This document shows positions 10,691 through 23,441 of a DNA stretch of 64,000 bases, piece by piece. Each line of letters begins with the position of its first letter. Position 1 is the first letter of the stretch. The notes below the pieces were generated by a model, which saw nothing but the letters and a program-made list of their open reading frames with translations, did no database searches and was not told the DNA's origin. The translations under genes and the position numbers were made by a program. The DNA is from Vombatus ursinus (lineage: Eukaryota; Chordata; Mammalia; Diprotodontia; Vombatidae). The stretch is taken from assembly GCF_900497805.2 (NCBI RefSeq), contig NW_020944355.1, positions 3,600,285 to 3,664,284 on the forward strand, read 5' to 3'.

Positions 10691-11560
10691 CTTAACCAAG
10701 ACAAATCTCCATGTTCCTGGGATGAGGACACTGTGCTTTGCTTGGTTGGGAGGACTGCCTGCTGCTCGACAGAATGTTTTGGTGAAATCATTTCTTACGA
10801 TGATGTGGAAAGCCATGATCTGAGATTCACTGCTATGAAATCCCTGGACAAAGCCCTGGAATATGGAAGGTGTGTGTGTCTTTGCTTCTTCCTCATGAAA
10901 GAGAAATACCCACCCTGCGGGTCATTTCTGAGCTTTTTAAAAGTTCCTCTGCAGCAAACTGGTTTGAGGACTGCCACTGGTTAAAGATTCTCGGTTAGTA
11001 AAAGATGGGAGCTATGAGCCAGCAAATCTGCCCGTGAAAGGCTTGCTGTTCAGTGGAGCAACTCCAGGATGCCAACTGTGTGTGGCAGCTCATAATTCGA
11101 CAGGGATCCTGATGCCTACTCACAGGAGACTGGGAAGTTTACCATCCACCAAAGACTTTGGGGTATCTGCTGATAAATCCATTGGCAATAGGAAGAAAAT
11201 GGCAGTCTAGAATTTCCATGAATATCCTAAGTGAAAAATGTTCCCTGATAAAATCTGAACTAAATGTCAGTTGGGATTTCTTTATTTCTTGGGAGCATTT
11301 CATAAGCCCATACTCTGTGCTCAAGAGAGCTGCCAAGAAATTCCTGACTAGTGCTTCTCGTTTTCCATCAATTTATTTGAGTCCCTTGGTGATTATGCCC
11401 CGTCATAAAATAGGACTGTGTTCCTGGCTAGGGATTCTTAAATATTCGTTTGTAAAACTGTTTCTCTTCTCCTATTAGCCATATATACTGCCTCCCAATG
11501 TCTGCCACAATGGAGTAAGAAAACTTGAAGAACACCCATCCTCTCTCTCCTCTACCATAA
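10691..11560. other. No recognisable feature
   Basis: No repeat family recognised. Overlapping frames at 10,733-10,984 and 11,158-11,478 (plus) show no known domain and lack convincing splice-site context. Confidence 0.4.
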
Positions 11561-11564
11561 ATCT

Positions 11565-11757
11565 CTCACATTTGTCTAACACATTGCCATATATTATTGC
11601 ATCGGATCCTCAAAACTTCCCTGGGCTCTGAGCAGGGCAGGTGTTGTTGTCTTCATTTGACAGACGAGGAAAATTGTTCTTTAAACTGTGTCTTAACCTC
11701 TTTCAAATAATTAGTAACAGAACCGAGACTCAAAGAACCCAGGTTGTTATTCTTTTG
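11565..11757 (-). mobile_element. MIR SINE
   Basis: Degraded antisense MIR: atcggatcctcaaaacttcc, then cttcatttgacagacgagga and a final gagactcaaagaacccagg. Confidence 0.6.
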
Positions 11758-11758
11758 T

Positions 11759-13262
11759 TAGGATACAATGGTAGCCCCTCCCCTTGAATCACTGCCTTGT
11801 GTTGGCAGAGGGGGCTCAATGAAATTATGAGCTATGCCACGCAGGGTTATCCAAGAGGGATAGGTCCTAATGGAGAGTTCTGACAAAAGATGATCCTCTG
11901 GAGAAGGAAATGGCAAACCACTCCAGTATCTTTGCCAAGCAAACCCCAGGGACAGTAATAACATGATCAAAGAGATGAGCCCTTCAGGTCAGAAGGTGTC
12001 CAATATGCTGCTGGGGAAGAGCAGAAGACACCTACCAGTAGCTCCAGTACTAAGGAAGCAGCTGGGCCAAAACCAAAAGGAAGCTCAGCTGCACATGCAT
12101 CTGGTGGCCATGATGTGATGTCTGGTGCTGGAAAGATCAACGTTGTGTAGGAACCCTGGAATGTATAAGTTCTAGGAACCAAAGTGAGCTGGATGTGGTT
12201 AAACAGTAGATAGAAGGATTAAACACCAACATCTTGGGTGTCAATGAACTTAAATTTGATTCAGATGATGACTACAAATACTAGCGTGGGCAAGAATCCC
12301 TTAGAAGAAATGGAGTAGCCCTTATAGTTAATAAAAGGATGAGAAAAGCAATACTGGGGTATAATCACCATATTTATTCAACTTATATCCAGGGGACATC
12401 ATGGGAAATGCCAGGTTGAATGAACAAAAAGCTGGAATTCAGGTTTCCAGTAGAAATATCAACAATCTCAGATATGTAGATGGTACCACTCTGATGGCGG
12501 AAAGTGAAGAGGAAATAAGAAGCCGCTTAATGAGGGTGAAAGAGGGGAGTGTAAAAGTTGGCTTGAAACTTAACATCAAAAAATCCAAGATCTTGGCAAC
12601 TGGTCCCTTCACTTCCTGACAAATAGAGAAATGGAAGAAATGGAAGCAATATCAAATTTTATATTCTTGAGCTCAAAGATCACTGCAGATGGTGACTGCA
12701 GCCATGAAATTAGAAGACGCTTTCTCCGTGGAAGGAAAGCTATGGCAAATCTAAACAGCGTACAAAAAAGTAGAGACATCACCTTGTCAACAGAGGTCTG
12801 TGTAGTAGTCAAAACTATGGTTTTTCCAGTAGCAATGTATGGCTGTGAGAGTTGGACTATAAGGAAAGCTGAGAGGCACAGAATCGATGCTTTTGAATTG
12901 TGGCGCTGGAGAAGACTTCTGAGAGTCCCTTGGACAGCCAGGAGATCAAATCAGCCAATTCTTAAAGAAATTAATTCAGGCCATTCACAGGAAGGACAAA
13001 TACTGAAACTGATACCGAAATACTTTGGCCACATAATGAGGAGACTCATTAGAGAAGACCCTGATGTTGGGAAAGATTGAAGGCAAAAGGAATAAGAGAC
13101 AGCAGAGGATGACATGGATAGAAAATATCACAGAAACAATGAACACGAGCTTGGAGAAACTTTGGGAAATGGTGGAGGATAGAAGGGCCTGGCGTGCTGT
13201 GGTCCATGGGGGTCGCAAAGAGTTCGGCACAACTGAAAGAATGAACAAGACAATAACAAAAT
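11759..13262 (+). mobile_element. RTE/BovB-type LINE, internally deleted
   Basis: The 5' part (11,759 to about 12,380) holds the endonuclease-side region, including the 5' motif gagaaggaaatggcaaacca (11,902-11,921). It then jumps to the end of the reverse transcriptase. From 12,401 the frame reads AGIQVSSRNINNLRYVDG, the RT active-site block, where YVDG stands in place of the expected YxDD (second Asp lost, 12,473-12,484), then KVGLKLNIKKSKILATGPFTS. The next frame, 12,631-13,080, gives the thumb and C-terminal part with YGCESWTIRKAERHRIDAFE. The 3' end (13,180-13,262) reads like tggggtcgcaaagagttcgg, then (CAA)-type sequence. At about 1.5 kb it is less than half the usual length of about 3 kb. 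Confidence 0.85.
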
Positions 13263-13552
13263 AGGGATAGCTCTAGGATAGATAACGTGTATAAACTAAT
13301 TTTATAGAATATTATGAGCTCATTCCATCGGAACCCTCGTTCACCAGAGGAATTCCAATAAATGGACGTTTATTGCCTGGTCATCTCCTGTGTATTTACT
13401 TCACCATCCTGAAAGTCAGCTAGCTCTCTAACATCTCCCAGGGAGTAGCTCTTATAGAGAACATCACACAACTTGGGAAGTGTATATATATATATATTTC
13501 CTAGAGTCCTCATTTCCATTTCCTTTGCCCTTGGAGGACTTTCTGTCCAAAA
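13263..13552. other. No recognisable feature
   Basis: Short spacer with a small (TA)n run at 13,483-13,498 and nothing else recognised. Confidence 0.4.
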
Positions 13553-13572
13553 TGTGTGTGTGTGTGTGTGTG

Positions 13573-13635
<63 letters not shown>
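13553..13635. repeat. Compound (TG)n(GA)n microsatellite
   Basis: A TG array at 13,553-13,608, with one TTG interruption near 13,573, passes directly into a GA array at 13,607-13,635. The frames across it translate only to Val-Cys or Arg-Glu runs and are not genes. Confidence 0.95.
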
Positions 13636-13637
<2 letters not shown>

Positions 13638-14244
13638 GGAGAGAGATTTATTACTAATTCCATGTTGGGTATTCCCCTCAAAAGCAGCTAGAACAGGTCA
13701 AGATGTGCTGCACTATTGCCTCAGTGGCTGTGAGCAGGGTAGAATAAGGAAAACTGAGATCACTTCTTTGGCCCTACAGCAAACTAGAGGAAGTCGAGAT
13801 GACACAGAGCTAAGAAAGCTGAAGCGGCAGAGGGTGGTTGTGGTGGTGTGGACCAGATTGGAGAGAGCTAGTACCTTCCTGGAATCCAACTCATGGCAAT
13901 GCCATCACAGTGGGACTGGACAAAACGCCACTTCACTCTTTCCTTTCTGTTCTGTTTGCTCAGAGCACTTGCTGAAGAAACCTCCATTAGTTGTTTTTTT
14001 TTTTTTAACCTTCCCAGTGCTTGCTTTTTTGTCCCTCCTCAAACCAGCTGAGAGGAAAGATGGTGAAAGAAGGGAAAAAACCCAAGCTGGTTCTGCAGCC
14101 TATCTGAAAGCCTTTGTTTTATTGTTTACTCAGGTTTCTTTTATATGATCTTTGGTTCTGTTGGTAAATCAAAAAACCATGAGGAGTAAATTGCTGAATC
14201 CTGTGAATCTGGGAGACTGTCTTGGAGGAGAATGATTCCAGTTC
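13636..14244. other. No recognisable feature
   Basis: A 170-codon frame (13,636-14,148, plus) opens here. It starts inside the microsatellite tail and has no known domain or signal, so it is regarded as chance. Confidence 0.4.
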
Positions 14245-14415
14245 ACAGGATTGGAACTCTTTGAGTTAGATGAGCAAGATTCTGTGGCTGTGGAACTCTG
14301 GGCAAGTCACTTCACCTACCTGAGCCTTAGCTTCCTCATCTCTAAAATGGAGGTAATAGGACTCTGCCCACCTCCTTTGGTTGTAAGGAGGAAAGTACTT
14401 TGTCAGCCTTAAAGA
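14245..14415 (+). mobile_element. MIR SINE
   Basis: Sense MIR with gggcaagtcacttcacctac, ttcctcatctctaaaatgga and the tail that starts ataggactctgcccacctcc. Confidence 0.75.
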
Positions 14416-15689
14416 ATTATAGAAATTGAGGCTCTTCTTGCTTTCAGTAAATGCTGAGTTGATAAAGCAATTTCTTTTTTTTCCTGGTGCTTTTCATAGC
14501 AAAGGGATCAAAGCCATTTCATTAAGTCCTTGCAGATGGATATCATTTGAGTCCCTGCTGAAGGGTGAGGGGCAGCCACAGAAAGCAAAGAGGCAGGATC
14601 AAGAAAAATGTGTGCTGGAGTCAGCGCAAGGCAAAAGAGAAATGTGGGCTGTTGGCTGGTTTCCCTGATTCACCCCCAGTAAGGAAGAGGGACCCAAGTT
14701 GCAGTTCTGGCTTACCAAATGCTTCTAGAAACTTTTTTGTGCATTTGGAGTTATTAAATAAGAGACCAAGCCTGATCTTATAAGCACTATTCACTTTCTT
14801 TTGAAACATATTCTATATGCTTGAAAGAAATTTAATCACTAGACCCGTGATTCACACCTGCCTAAATCATTACAATATTGATTTGGGAAAAGCTATTTGA
14901 TATCCGAGAAACTTTTTGTGCTGCTTATAATAAACCTTTGTGCCCTATGGGAAAAAAATGGATGTTATATTTCCTCCATAAATATATGGAACTTCAAAGG
15001 GTTGCTTTCAAACTCGGCACCTGTGGATTTGTGTTGGGTTTTGAACTTTGAGGAATGATCTTTCTCATCCTTAGAAATGGGCCAAGAGGCCCTGGCATGT
15101 CAGAGTCATATGTGATTTTGCAACTATAATAGACTATGTATCTGTCTCCTGGATGGCCAGGAAACACTCGGAAAAGATTTTTTCATTGGCATTTCTGTAC
15201 TGGGTTTCTAAGTGGCACATAAACAGGCTAAGTGGCATAGTACTTACAAATAGAAAAGGCCAGTATAAACCTGTAGAGCGCTTATGTCTGCGCCAAAATA
15301 CATGACATCAGATAGCGCAGGGGAAGTTGAAAGAAAGGTTAAAAAGAGAGCATTACTGTTTTGTGTCTAACTGTGTGATACTTTAAAGAAGTAATGCTGG
15401 CTTGGGGAATGATTTATTTCATAGAAAAATGATAAGCTTATCCTTTTTACCAATCAGAAAGCCAAAAGATAATGTGGTAATGAAAATAATAATAGCCATC
15501 ACTTCTATTAGCAGAAACCAAGTTTGACAAAGCATGCATTGTTTAGCCCATTTCTTTTTTGGCCACTAGGATTTATACTTTTGTTGGCCATAGTTTGGGA
15601 AGGAACCTTTGCTAGGTCCCTTCCCAGATTCAATCGAAGCTCACAGCTCAGCTATGGGACAAATTTGCTGTCATCAGGCCAGTGGCCAG
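14416..15689. other. No recognisable feature
   Basis: About 1.3 kb without a recognised repeat or coding region. Confidence 0.4.
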
Positions 15690-15860
15690 GTGCTACGGAT
15701 GTAGAGGTGGGAAGGGACATAGAAACTGTCTGTTATAGGAACTTAACTCTGGAGTTGGGGAGTTGGAAAGGCCCCCAGAAGCCCTCATTTTGTCAGTGAG
15801 GAAACTACAGTAAGTGACAGAGCCAGGATTTGAATCCAATACCAGCCCACATACCTCTGA
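15690..15860 (-). mobile_element. MIR-like antisense fragment
   Basis: It contains gagttggaaaggcccccaga, gaggaaactacagtaagtga and cagagccaggatttgaatcc, the antisense MIR CORE preceded by the 'gttggaagggac' block often linked to it in marsupial genomes. Confidence 0.55.
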
Positions 15861-15937
15861 ACATCTCTGAGCATGTCAAGTACAAGCCAGAAAAGTAGAA
15901 ATGACCCAGCGCTACAGTTGCTAGAGAACAGCAACTT

Positions 15938-16500
15938 AGCAATCAGTCTATCAGAACATCACGAGTTTCTTTTTTTTCTTTTTTATTTTTTTAGGCAATT
16001 GGGATTAAGTGACTTGCCCAGGGTCATACAGCTAGTAAGTGTCAAGTGTTTGGTCTGAGGCCAGATTTGAACTCAGGTCCTCCTGACTTCAGGGCTGGTG
16101 CTCTATCCACTGTGCCACCTAGCTGCCCCTTCCATCACGAGTTTCTCATGTGTGCTGAACATTGTGCTAAACTCTGGATGAGAAATAGTCCCTCCCTCCA
16201 AAGGGCTTACAGTAAAGTTGGAGACATAGAACACAGGAAACAAAAAAGTGCATACATAATCAGCTATGGAATCATGTTGTCTGGCTCTTCTGTACTTTAA
16301 GAGTTCAGGAGAAGATGAACGGGAGGCCTGGGGCAGTCAGAGAAGGCTTCACACAGAAGGTAGCACTGGAGGGGAGTCTCAAAGCTTGAGGAGGATTCGA
16401 ATGGACAAAGGGAAGGTTATTCTAGGTGAGAAGAACAATGTGAGTGAAAACAGGAATGAGCAAAGTATGTTTGTGAGTCAGTGAGAAGTTGAGTCTGAGT
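15938..16500 (-). mobile_element. L2 LINE, left part (holds a SINE)
   Basis: Outside the SINE at 15,971-16,132 the plus strand follows antisense L2: tgctgaacattgtgctaaac, then ctccaaagggcttacagtaa, then the 'gaaggcttcacacagaaggtagcactgg' and 'aacaatgtgagtgaaaac' segments. The same L2 resumes at 17,012 after a CR1. Confidence 0.7.
15971..16132 (-). mobile_element. Marsupial A-tailed SINE, with 14-bp TSD
   Basis: Antisense SINE: T-rich start (the A tail), then ggcaattgggattaagtgac, CORE, and the head ending ccacctagctgccc. A perfect 14-bp TSD, catcacgagtttct, lies at 15,957-15,970 and 16,133-16,146. This type ends in an A tail after the 'ttaaccccaattgcc' segment and lacks the RTE-type tail. 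The perfect TSD makes it one of the younger insertions. Confidence 0.92.
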
Positions 16501-16504
16501 GGGG

Positions 16505-17010
16505 TGCATGTTAGGGAATAGGAGGAGATAACAGCACCTTATCTTGAATAGTGTGTTCAGTTCTGGACCCCGTGATTTGAGAAAGATGTTGATAAGATGG
16601 AGAATGTCCAGATAAAGGCAGTCAGGCTTGGTAAAGGCCTTGAGTCCATGCCACACAAGGATCAGTTGAAGGAAGTGAGAGTCCTTAGTCTGGAGAAGAG
16701 AAAACTCAGGATTAGGGGGTGGGAGATGAGTAGGGAGTGGGATAGAAGCACTGGGTTCAAGTATTTGCAAGGCTGTCATGTGGGGGAGGGATTGGACTTG
16801 TTGTGTCTGACCTCAGAGATGGGAGTGGCAAAGAGGCCATCTTAGGCTCGATGTTGGGAAAACGAGAACTGGCCAAAGAAGAAACAGGCCATGTGGAGAG
16901 GAGACAGTCCCACCTTGTTAGGCAGGTTGTTTTGAAGATTTCTTGCATGTATAGGCTAGACCAGGTGGCCCCTAAAATCCCTTTCAGCACTCAGATTTTG
17001 TGATTCTGGG
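16505..17010 (+). mobile_element. CR1/L3 LINE 3' end
   Basis: Sense CR1: tgtgttcagttctggacccc, tagtctggagaagagaaaac, ggctgtcatgtgggggaggg, and a terminus ccctttcagcactcagattttgtgattct. The expected L3 segments occur in order, but diverged. It divides an L2. Confidence 0.75.
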
Positions 17011-17011
17011 A

Positions 17012-17335
17012 AATAAAGTTGGAGAGAACAAAGGTAGATCATAGAGGGCCTTAGAAGTCAAGGGAAGTGAGTTGTTTTCGTCTTCCTTAAAACAAAAACG
17101 AAACTTTGTTTTACAGGGATGGTTTATAAAACAGAAGAAATATATATATATACATATATATATATATGTATACAAATATACACATACTTATATATGAAGG
17201 AAAGTGAAGCAAGGGAGTTTGGGCTTGATGCAGTAGGCAAAGGGGGTGCCATTTCAATATTCTTGAGTAGGAAAAGAACGTGAAGGCAGTTTTTAAGGAT
17301 AGATAATCTGGTTTAGAGGGGGAATAACTGTCTCT
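17012..17335 (-). mobile_element. L2 LINE, right part, with (TA)n
   Basis: It continues the antisense L2 of 16,133-16,500: catagagggccttagaagtc, then (after a low-complexity stretch) gtttgggcttgatgcagtag and ggaaaagaacgtgaaggcag. A degenerate (TA)n array at 17,139-17,197 sits inside. Confidence 0.65.
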
Positions 17336-17574
17336 TTACAGTGGTATTGGTCCCTGTCCCTTGAGCACCTATGTACTCTATCTCACCAAATACACTCTAT
17401 TGCCGGGCAGAAGAAGGAAAAACAGAAGCAAAAGAGCCCAATAACATTATGCTATTTTCTTTTATACTATCATGTTTTTCTGTAAATCCAACAAATATGC
17501 CAGAATAAAGTCACATCACAAATGACACTGCCCACCTATGTTGTCATCTCACAATAGTCACCAATAGTCAAATC
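17336..17574. other. No recognisable feature
   Basis: Short stretch with no recognised repeat. Confidence 0.4.
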
Positions 17575-17828
17575 AGACCCAAACACCACCTTCCTGCTGT
17601 CTGAGATTCAGGCCTGAAGCTTCCAAGGTCATGCACTGCATCCTGGGACATCACTAGTCATCCTGACTTTTGTCCTGCCACTGGATTTCGATGACTCCAG
17701 AAGAGAGAGCGAGACTGATGACTTTGTGCAACTCTGCCTCGATTAAATCCAATTCACACATGAGTCAAAGCATCACCCCATGATGTCATTGGTGGTCTTT
17801 GAAAACAACTACAACAACAACAACAAAA
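17575..17828 (+). mobile_element. Retroposon with (ACAAC)n tail, unclassified
   Basis: This block (ctgtctgagattcaggcctg through catcaccccatgatgtcatt) ends in acaactacaacaacaacaac at 17,806-17,825. A CAA-type tail is typical of RTE elements and of SINEs that borrow their 3' ends. I recall it as a recurrent marsupial repeat but cannot name the family. Confidence 0.5.
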
Positions 17829-18111
17829 TGGGCGAGCAACATATACTCAGTGGAAGGAATAATTCCCGCGTGCACAGGCTGCTCAGAGCTTGATTTTGTT
17901 TCAGCCTCCCCTATCTTCTACACACACTGCCCCTTTCCTAGTTTCAGCCCTCCACATGGTCCTCCTGATGGGTGGCAGAATCCTGGGATTCCCCAAGTGC
18001 CAGAGAAGTTTTTGTATCCAGTCTTAATACCACAAGTAACACCATGGTACTTGATGTTAATGGAAACCCAATGGGTATTGAGAGCATTGGGAAGATAAGG
18101 ATAAACAGCTA
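17829..18111. other. No recognisable feature
   Basis: No family or gene recognised. Confidence 0.4.
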
Positions 18112-18347
18112 ACATTTTTTTTGGCACTTATTATGTGCTAGGCACTGCACTAAGTGCTTACAATTACTATCATTTGATCCTCACAACCCTGGGAGATAGG
18201 TACGATTACGATCCCCATTTTACAGTTTAGGAAACTGAGGCAAACAGAGGTTAAGTGACACAGCTAGTAATTGTCTGAAGTCGATTTTGAATTTGAGTCT
18301 TCCTGACTCCAGACCTGTAACTCTATCCACTGCACCACCTAGTTCCT
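18112..18347 (-). mobile_element. MIR-family SINE, nearly full length
   Basis: Antisense: ttattatgtgctaggcactg, ccccattttacagtttagga, gaggttaagtgacacagcta, and the head ctctatccactgcaccacct. Confidence 0.8.
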
Positions 18348-18428
18348 TACAGATAGAAGCTCATTCATCTAGTTGAGATGGAGAAAAGTATGTGGGAAAT
18401 ATCCTTATAGTACTTACAAGATCCTCAT

Positions 18429-18514
18429 CATACTATAACTTCTACCCATGGAATTCAATTCAACAGACATTCATACTATAACTTCTACCCACGGAATTCA
18501 ATTCAACAGACATT
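18429..18514. repeat. 43-bp tandem duplication
   Basis: Two adjacent 43-base units, 18,429-18,471 and 18,472-18,514, start catactataacttctaccca. They differ at one position (atgg in the first, acgg in the second). Confidence 0.97.
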
Positions 18515-18575
18515 TATTAAGTGTTATATGCAAGAGACTACACTAGATGTTGGGAATGCACAATTGGAAATGGCC
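18515..18575 (-). mobile_element. L2/MIR 3' end fragment
   Basis: attaagtgttatatgcaaga and gatgttgggaatgcacaatt follow the antisense L2 3' terminus. The 43-bp duplication lies directly beside it and includes its first bases. Confidence 0.45.
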
Positions 18576-19195
18576 TCAAGAGACTTAGGTTCTACTGCAT
18601 ACTACTAATAAGCGGATTATCTTACCACCCCTGTGAAAATCTCATGCTCTTTACAAATGAAACACCAATTAATTTTTTCCCTCTCTTTTACTTAGTTCCT
18701 CTAAACTGTGCATAGTGAGGATACTCGTCTATTCTAATTTGGCACAAGCTTCTACTGTTATTCTCAATCTGTTAGTTATAACCCTAGTAGGTAGTCTCTA
18801 TCCCAGCATCTATTTCCAAATTACAAGAAGTAATATGCATTTTAATTGGATCCCTGTTATCTATCTGAAAACTGCAAATGAAATAATTACTTAACAAGAT
18901 TTTATCCATTTTTAATGACTAAATTTTACTTTCAGGTAAAAAAAGTTCAGCACTTAGCAGCAATTATGAATATAAAAATACAGTCTAACGATGTAATAAA
19001 ATACAGTACATAAAATGCTGCCGAAATATAACCGGTGGTTAATTAAGAGATAATGTCCATGGTACTGAAGAGTGTCATAGGATAATGGCCTCTTGGCAAA
19101 AATGTTAAGGTGTATGAAAAGCTGTAATTTCCTGTCCTGGAATGTAGTCTTTAAAATGGCAGATTGATTGCTGTTTTGGATCAACAGATGAGAAA
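18576..19195. other. No recognisable feature
   Basis: AT-rich sequence with no repeat family or gene recognised. Confidence 0.4.
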
Positions 19196-19325
19196 GATAC
19201 ACTGTGAGCTCTTGGAGGGCAGGTTCACTCTGGTTTTTTGTCTGGGTGTCCCCAGTGCCCAGTAACAGGACCTGGGCACAACGTATACACTCGGTAAATG
19301 CTTATCAGTTGAATGAATTAATGAG
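19196..19325 (+). mobile_element. L2 LINE 3' end
   Basis: gtgagctcttggagggcagg, then gtgtccccagtgcccagtaa, then cggtaaatgcttatcagttg: the standard L2 terminus. Confidence 0.75.
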
Positions 19326-19429
19326 TGAATGGGAATACCAGAAGGAGGACAACCATGGCCCAAGTAGGAGGGACTGGGTGGGAGAGGTGGAGTCTGTTCT
19401 GGTTCCGCCAGTCAGCTGAGTGGCTGCTC

Positions 19430-19555
19430 CTCTTAGAGCTCCACTTTCATGTGTAGAATGGAGCCACGCATTCCTTCTATGCCTATCTAACTGCTTTGGG
19501 GAAAGACAAAATGAGATAAAATATATGAAAGCTCTTGACAATATTTAAGAATTCC
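19430..19555 (+). mobile_element. MIR 3' fragment
   Basis: Weak match to the MIR tail: actttcatgtgtagaatgga and aatatatgaaagctcttgac. Confidence 0.4.
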
Positions 19556-19749
19556 ATAATTTGGAGTAAGGTAAAAAGAAAAAAAAACGGTACTAAGAAG
19601 ATTGGCTGGATGAAGTTATGCTTAAAGGGTTTCAATTAGATGACAGTATAGCCTTCATGATTCTTTCTCCTCCCAAATTAAATTTCAGATGTGGATATGC
19701 ATGTCGTGGAGGTACTGTGACACACTCTAATTGTTCAGTTAAATGGAAA

Positions 19750-19812
19750 ATAAGATAATGATGATGATGATAATGATGATGGTGGTGGTGGTGGTGGTGA
19801 TAATGAATAATA
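19750..19812. repeat. (GAT)n(GGT)n microsatellite
   Basis: Trinucleotide arrays gatgatgatgataatgatga followed by ggtggtggtggtggtggtga. Confidence 0.95.
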
Positions 19813-20785
19813 ACAACTTGTCCCAGGACCATTTTTATCTGAACCTCATTCAAACAGATGAGACCAATGAGATAAAAATAACCCCCTCAAAGCCCAAACC
19901 ATCCTCCATGTCATGGCAAGGAGGGGAAAGAATAAAATAATCTAATACTCTGCAGGGTGATGTATGTTGAAGATTCCATGTGAGACCACTGTCATAGCTG
20001 TGAAGCCCTGGAAAGAGCCCTGAAACCTCAGTTAATTAATTGGGCTTTGTCAGTACCTACCACTGATTGGGTTAGTACCCTACCCAGTATCATATAACTG
20101 CTTTAATGAATCTAAGAAACAGAGGGGGTGGCACAGAGTTGCAAACTGATGCTATTTAGAACCATCAGGATGATCAGCTTGACCTAGAGGGCATTGGGGC
20201 AAGAGGTACTACTTTGTGCCATAGAAAAGCAAGACACATCAAAACAAATGAGAAAGACCAATATCCTATCTGCTGGAAACACTTCGGTGCAGTTGGCACT
20301 GACCATCAGAGTGGGCAAATCTCATGTACACATGCTATGGACTAGAGATGTGAGTGTTTTTATTATATGCCAGTACTATGTCATAATGACTTTGGAAACA
20401 GATCTTACCAGTTACAGGCAAAGACCTTAGATTATTATTTTTGTCATTTTTATTTTTTGCTCTAAGTTACACAACAACATATTGCAGGTCAGCATGGGGC
20501 AAATGTAAGAAATAGCTTCATTCCTAAACATAGGTTAGACGAAATAAGAGCAGAAGCTGTTGAAGTGGGAAAAGCTACTGAACGTGAAGGCTTGGAAAAT
20601 CTATGGGCCACCCAGTAGGGGTCACTATAGAGGGCAATTTGGGTGAGGAGCAGTTTTCAGCCCCCTTCATTTTGGGGAAGCGTGCCAGTCTCGGGAGCTG
20701 TGTTGTAAAAAAGTCAAGTTGCCCAGTCTCTCCATAAAGAGGGATGGAACATTGTTCCATAAGTCTACTAACTTGGATGCTTCAT
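19813..20785. other. No recognisable feature
   Basis: Nearly 1 kb with no recognised family. It ends at the TSD of the next L1. Confidence 0.4.
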
Positions 20786-21429
20786 GAGCACCAACATTTT
20801 TTTCAAATAATATTTTATTTTTTCCCAATGACGTGGAAAGACAATTTTTAACATTCATTTTTTTAAATTTTGAGTTCCAAATTTTCTCCCTCCCTTCCTT
20901 GTTCCCCCTCTCCCTGAGATGGTAAGCGATTTGATATAGGTTATACATGTGCAGTCATGCAAAACACATTTCCGTATTAGTCATGTTGTGAAAGAAGACA
21001 CAGACACAAAGGAAAAAAAAAAGAAAAAGAGCATGCTTCATTCTGAATTCAGACTCCATCAGTTCTTTCTCTGGAGGTGAATAGCATTTTTCATCATGAG
21101 TCCTTTGGAATTGTCTTGGAGCATTGTATTGTTGAGAATAGCTGGTCATTCACAGTTGATCATCATACAATATTGCTGTTATCATGTATAATGTTCTCCT
21201 CGTTCTGCACAGTTCCCTTTGTATCAGTTCATATAAGTCTTTCCAGGTTTTTCTGAAGTCTGCCTGCTCATCATTTCTTATAGCACAACAGTATTCCATT
21301 ACACTCATATACCACAACTTGCTCAGCCATTCCCCAGTTGATGGGCATCCCCTCAATTTCCAATTCTTTGCCACCACAAAAAGAACTGCTATACACATTT
21401 TTACACAAGTAGGTCCTTTCTCCTTTTTT

Positions 21430-22558
<1,129 letters not shown>

Positions 22559-23441
22559 TTTCTCCTTTTTTAAAAAATCTCTTTGGGATACAGACCTGGT
22601 AGTGGTATTGCTGGATCAAAGGCTATGCACAGTTTTATAGCCCTTTGAGCGTAGTTCCAAATTTCTCTCCAGAATGATTGGATCAATTCACAACTCTACC
22701 AACAATGCATTAGTATCCCAATTTTCCCACATTCCCTCCAACATTTATGATTTTCTTTTTCTGTCACATTAACCACTCTTATAGGTTTGAGGTGATACCT
22801 CAGAGTTGTTTTAATTTGCATTTCTCTGATCAATAGTGATTTAGAGCATTTTTTTCGCATGATTATAGATAGCTCTGATTTCTTCATCTGAAAATTGCCT
22901 GTTCATATCCTTTGACCATTTATCAACTGGGGAATAACTTATATTCTTATAAATTTGACTCAGTTCTCTACATATTTGAGAAATGAGTCCTTTAACAGAC
23001 ATATTTGCTGTAAAAATTGTTTTCTAGCTTTCTACTTTCCTTCTAATCTTCTAATCTTGCATTGGTTTTGTTTGTGCAAAATCTTTTAAATTTAATATAT
23101 TTAAATCAATCCATTTTATATCTTGTAATGTTCCCTGTCTCTTGTTTGGTCATAGATTCTTCCCTTCTCTGTAGATCTCATAGGTAAACTATTCCTTGCT
23201 CTCCTAATTTGCTTATGGTATTACCCTTTATATCTAAATCATGTACTAATTTTGACCTTATCTTGGTATCTGGTGTAAGATGTTGATCTATACCTAGGTT
23301 CTGCTGCACTGTCTTCCAGTTTTCCCAAAAGTTTTTTTTCTTCAAATAGTGACTTCTTGTCCAAAAGCTGGGGTCTATGACTTTATCAAACACTAGGTTA
23401 CTGTGGTCATATACTACTATGTCTTGAGAACACCAACATTT

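Noticed and set aside
13636-14148. A 170-codon plus-strand frame as a possible gene
   Set aside because: It starts next to a GA microsatellite, shows no domain, signal or splice context, and lies among old repeats.
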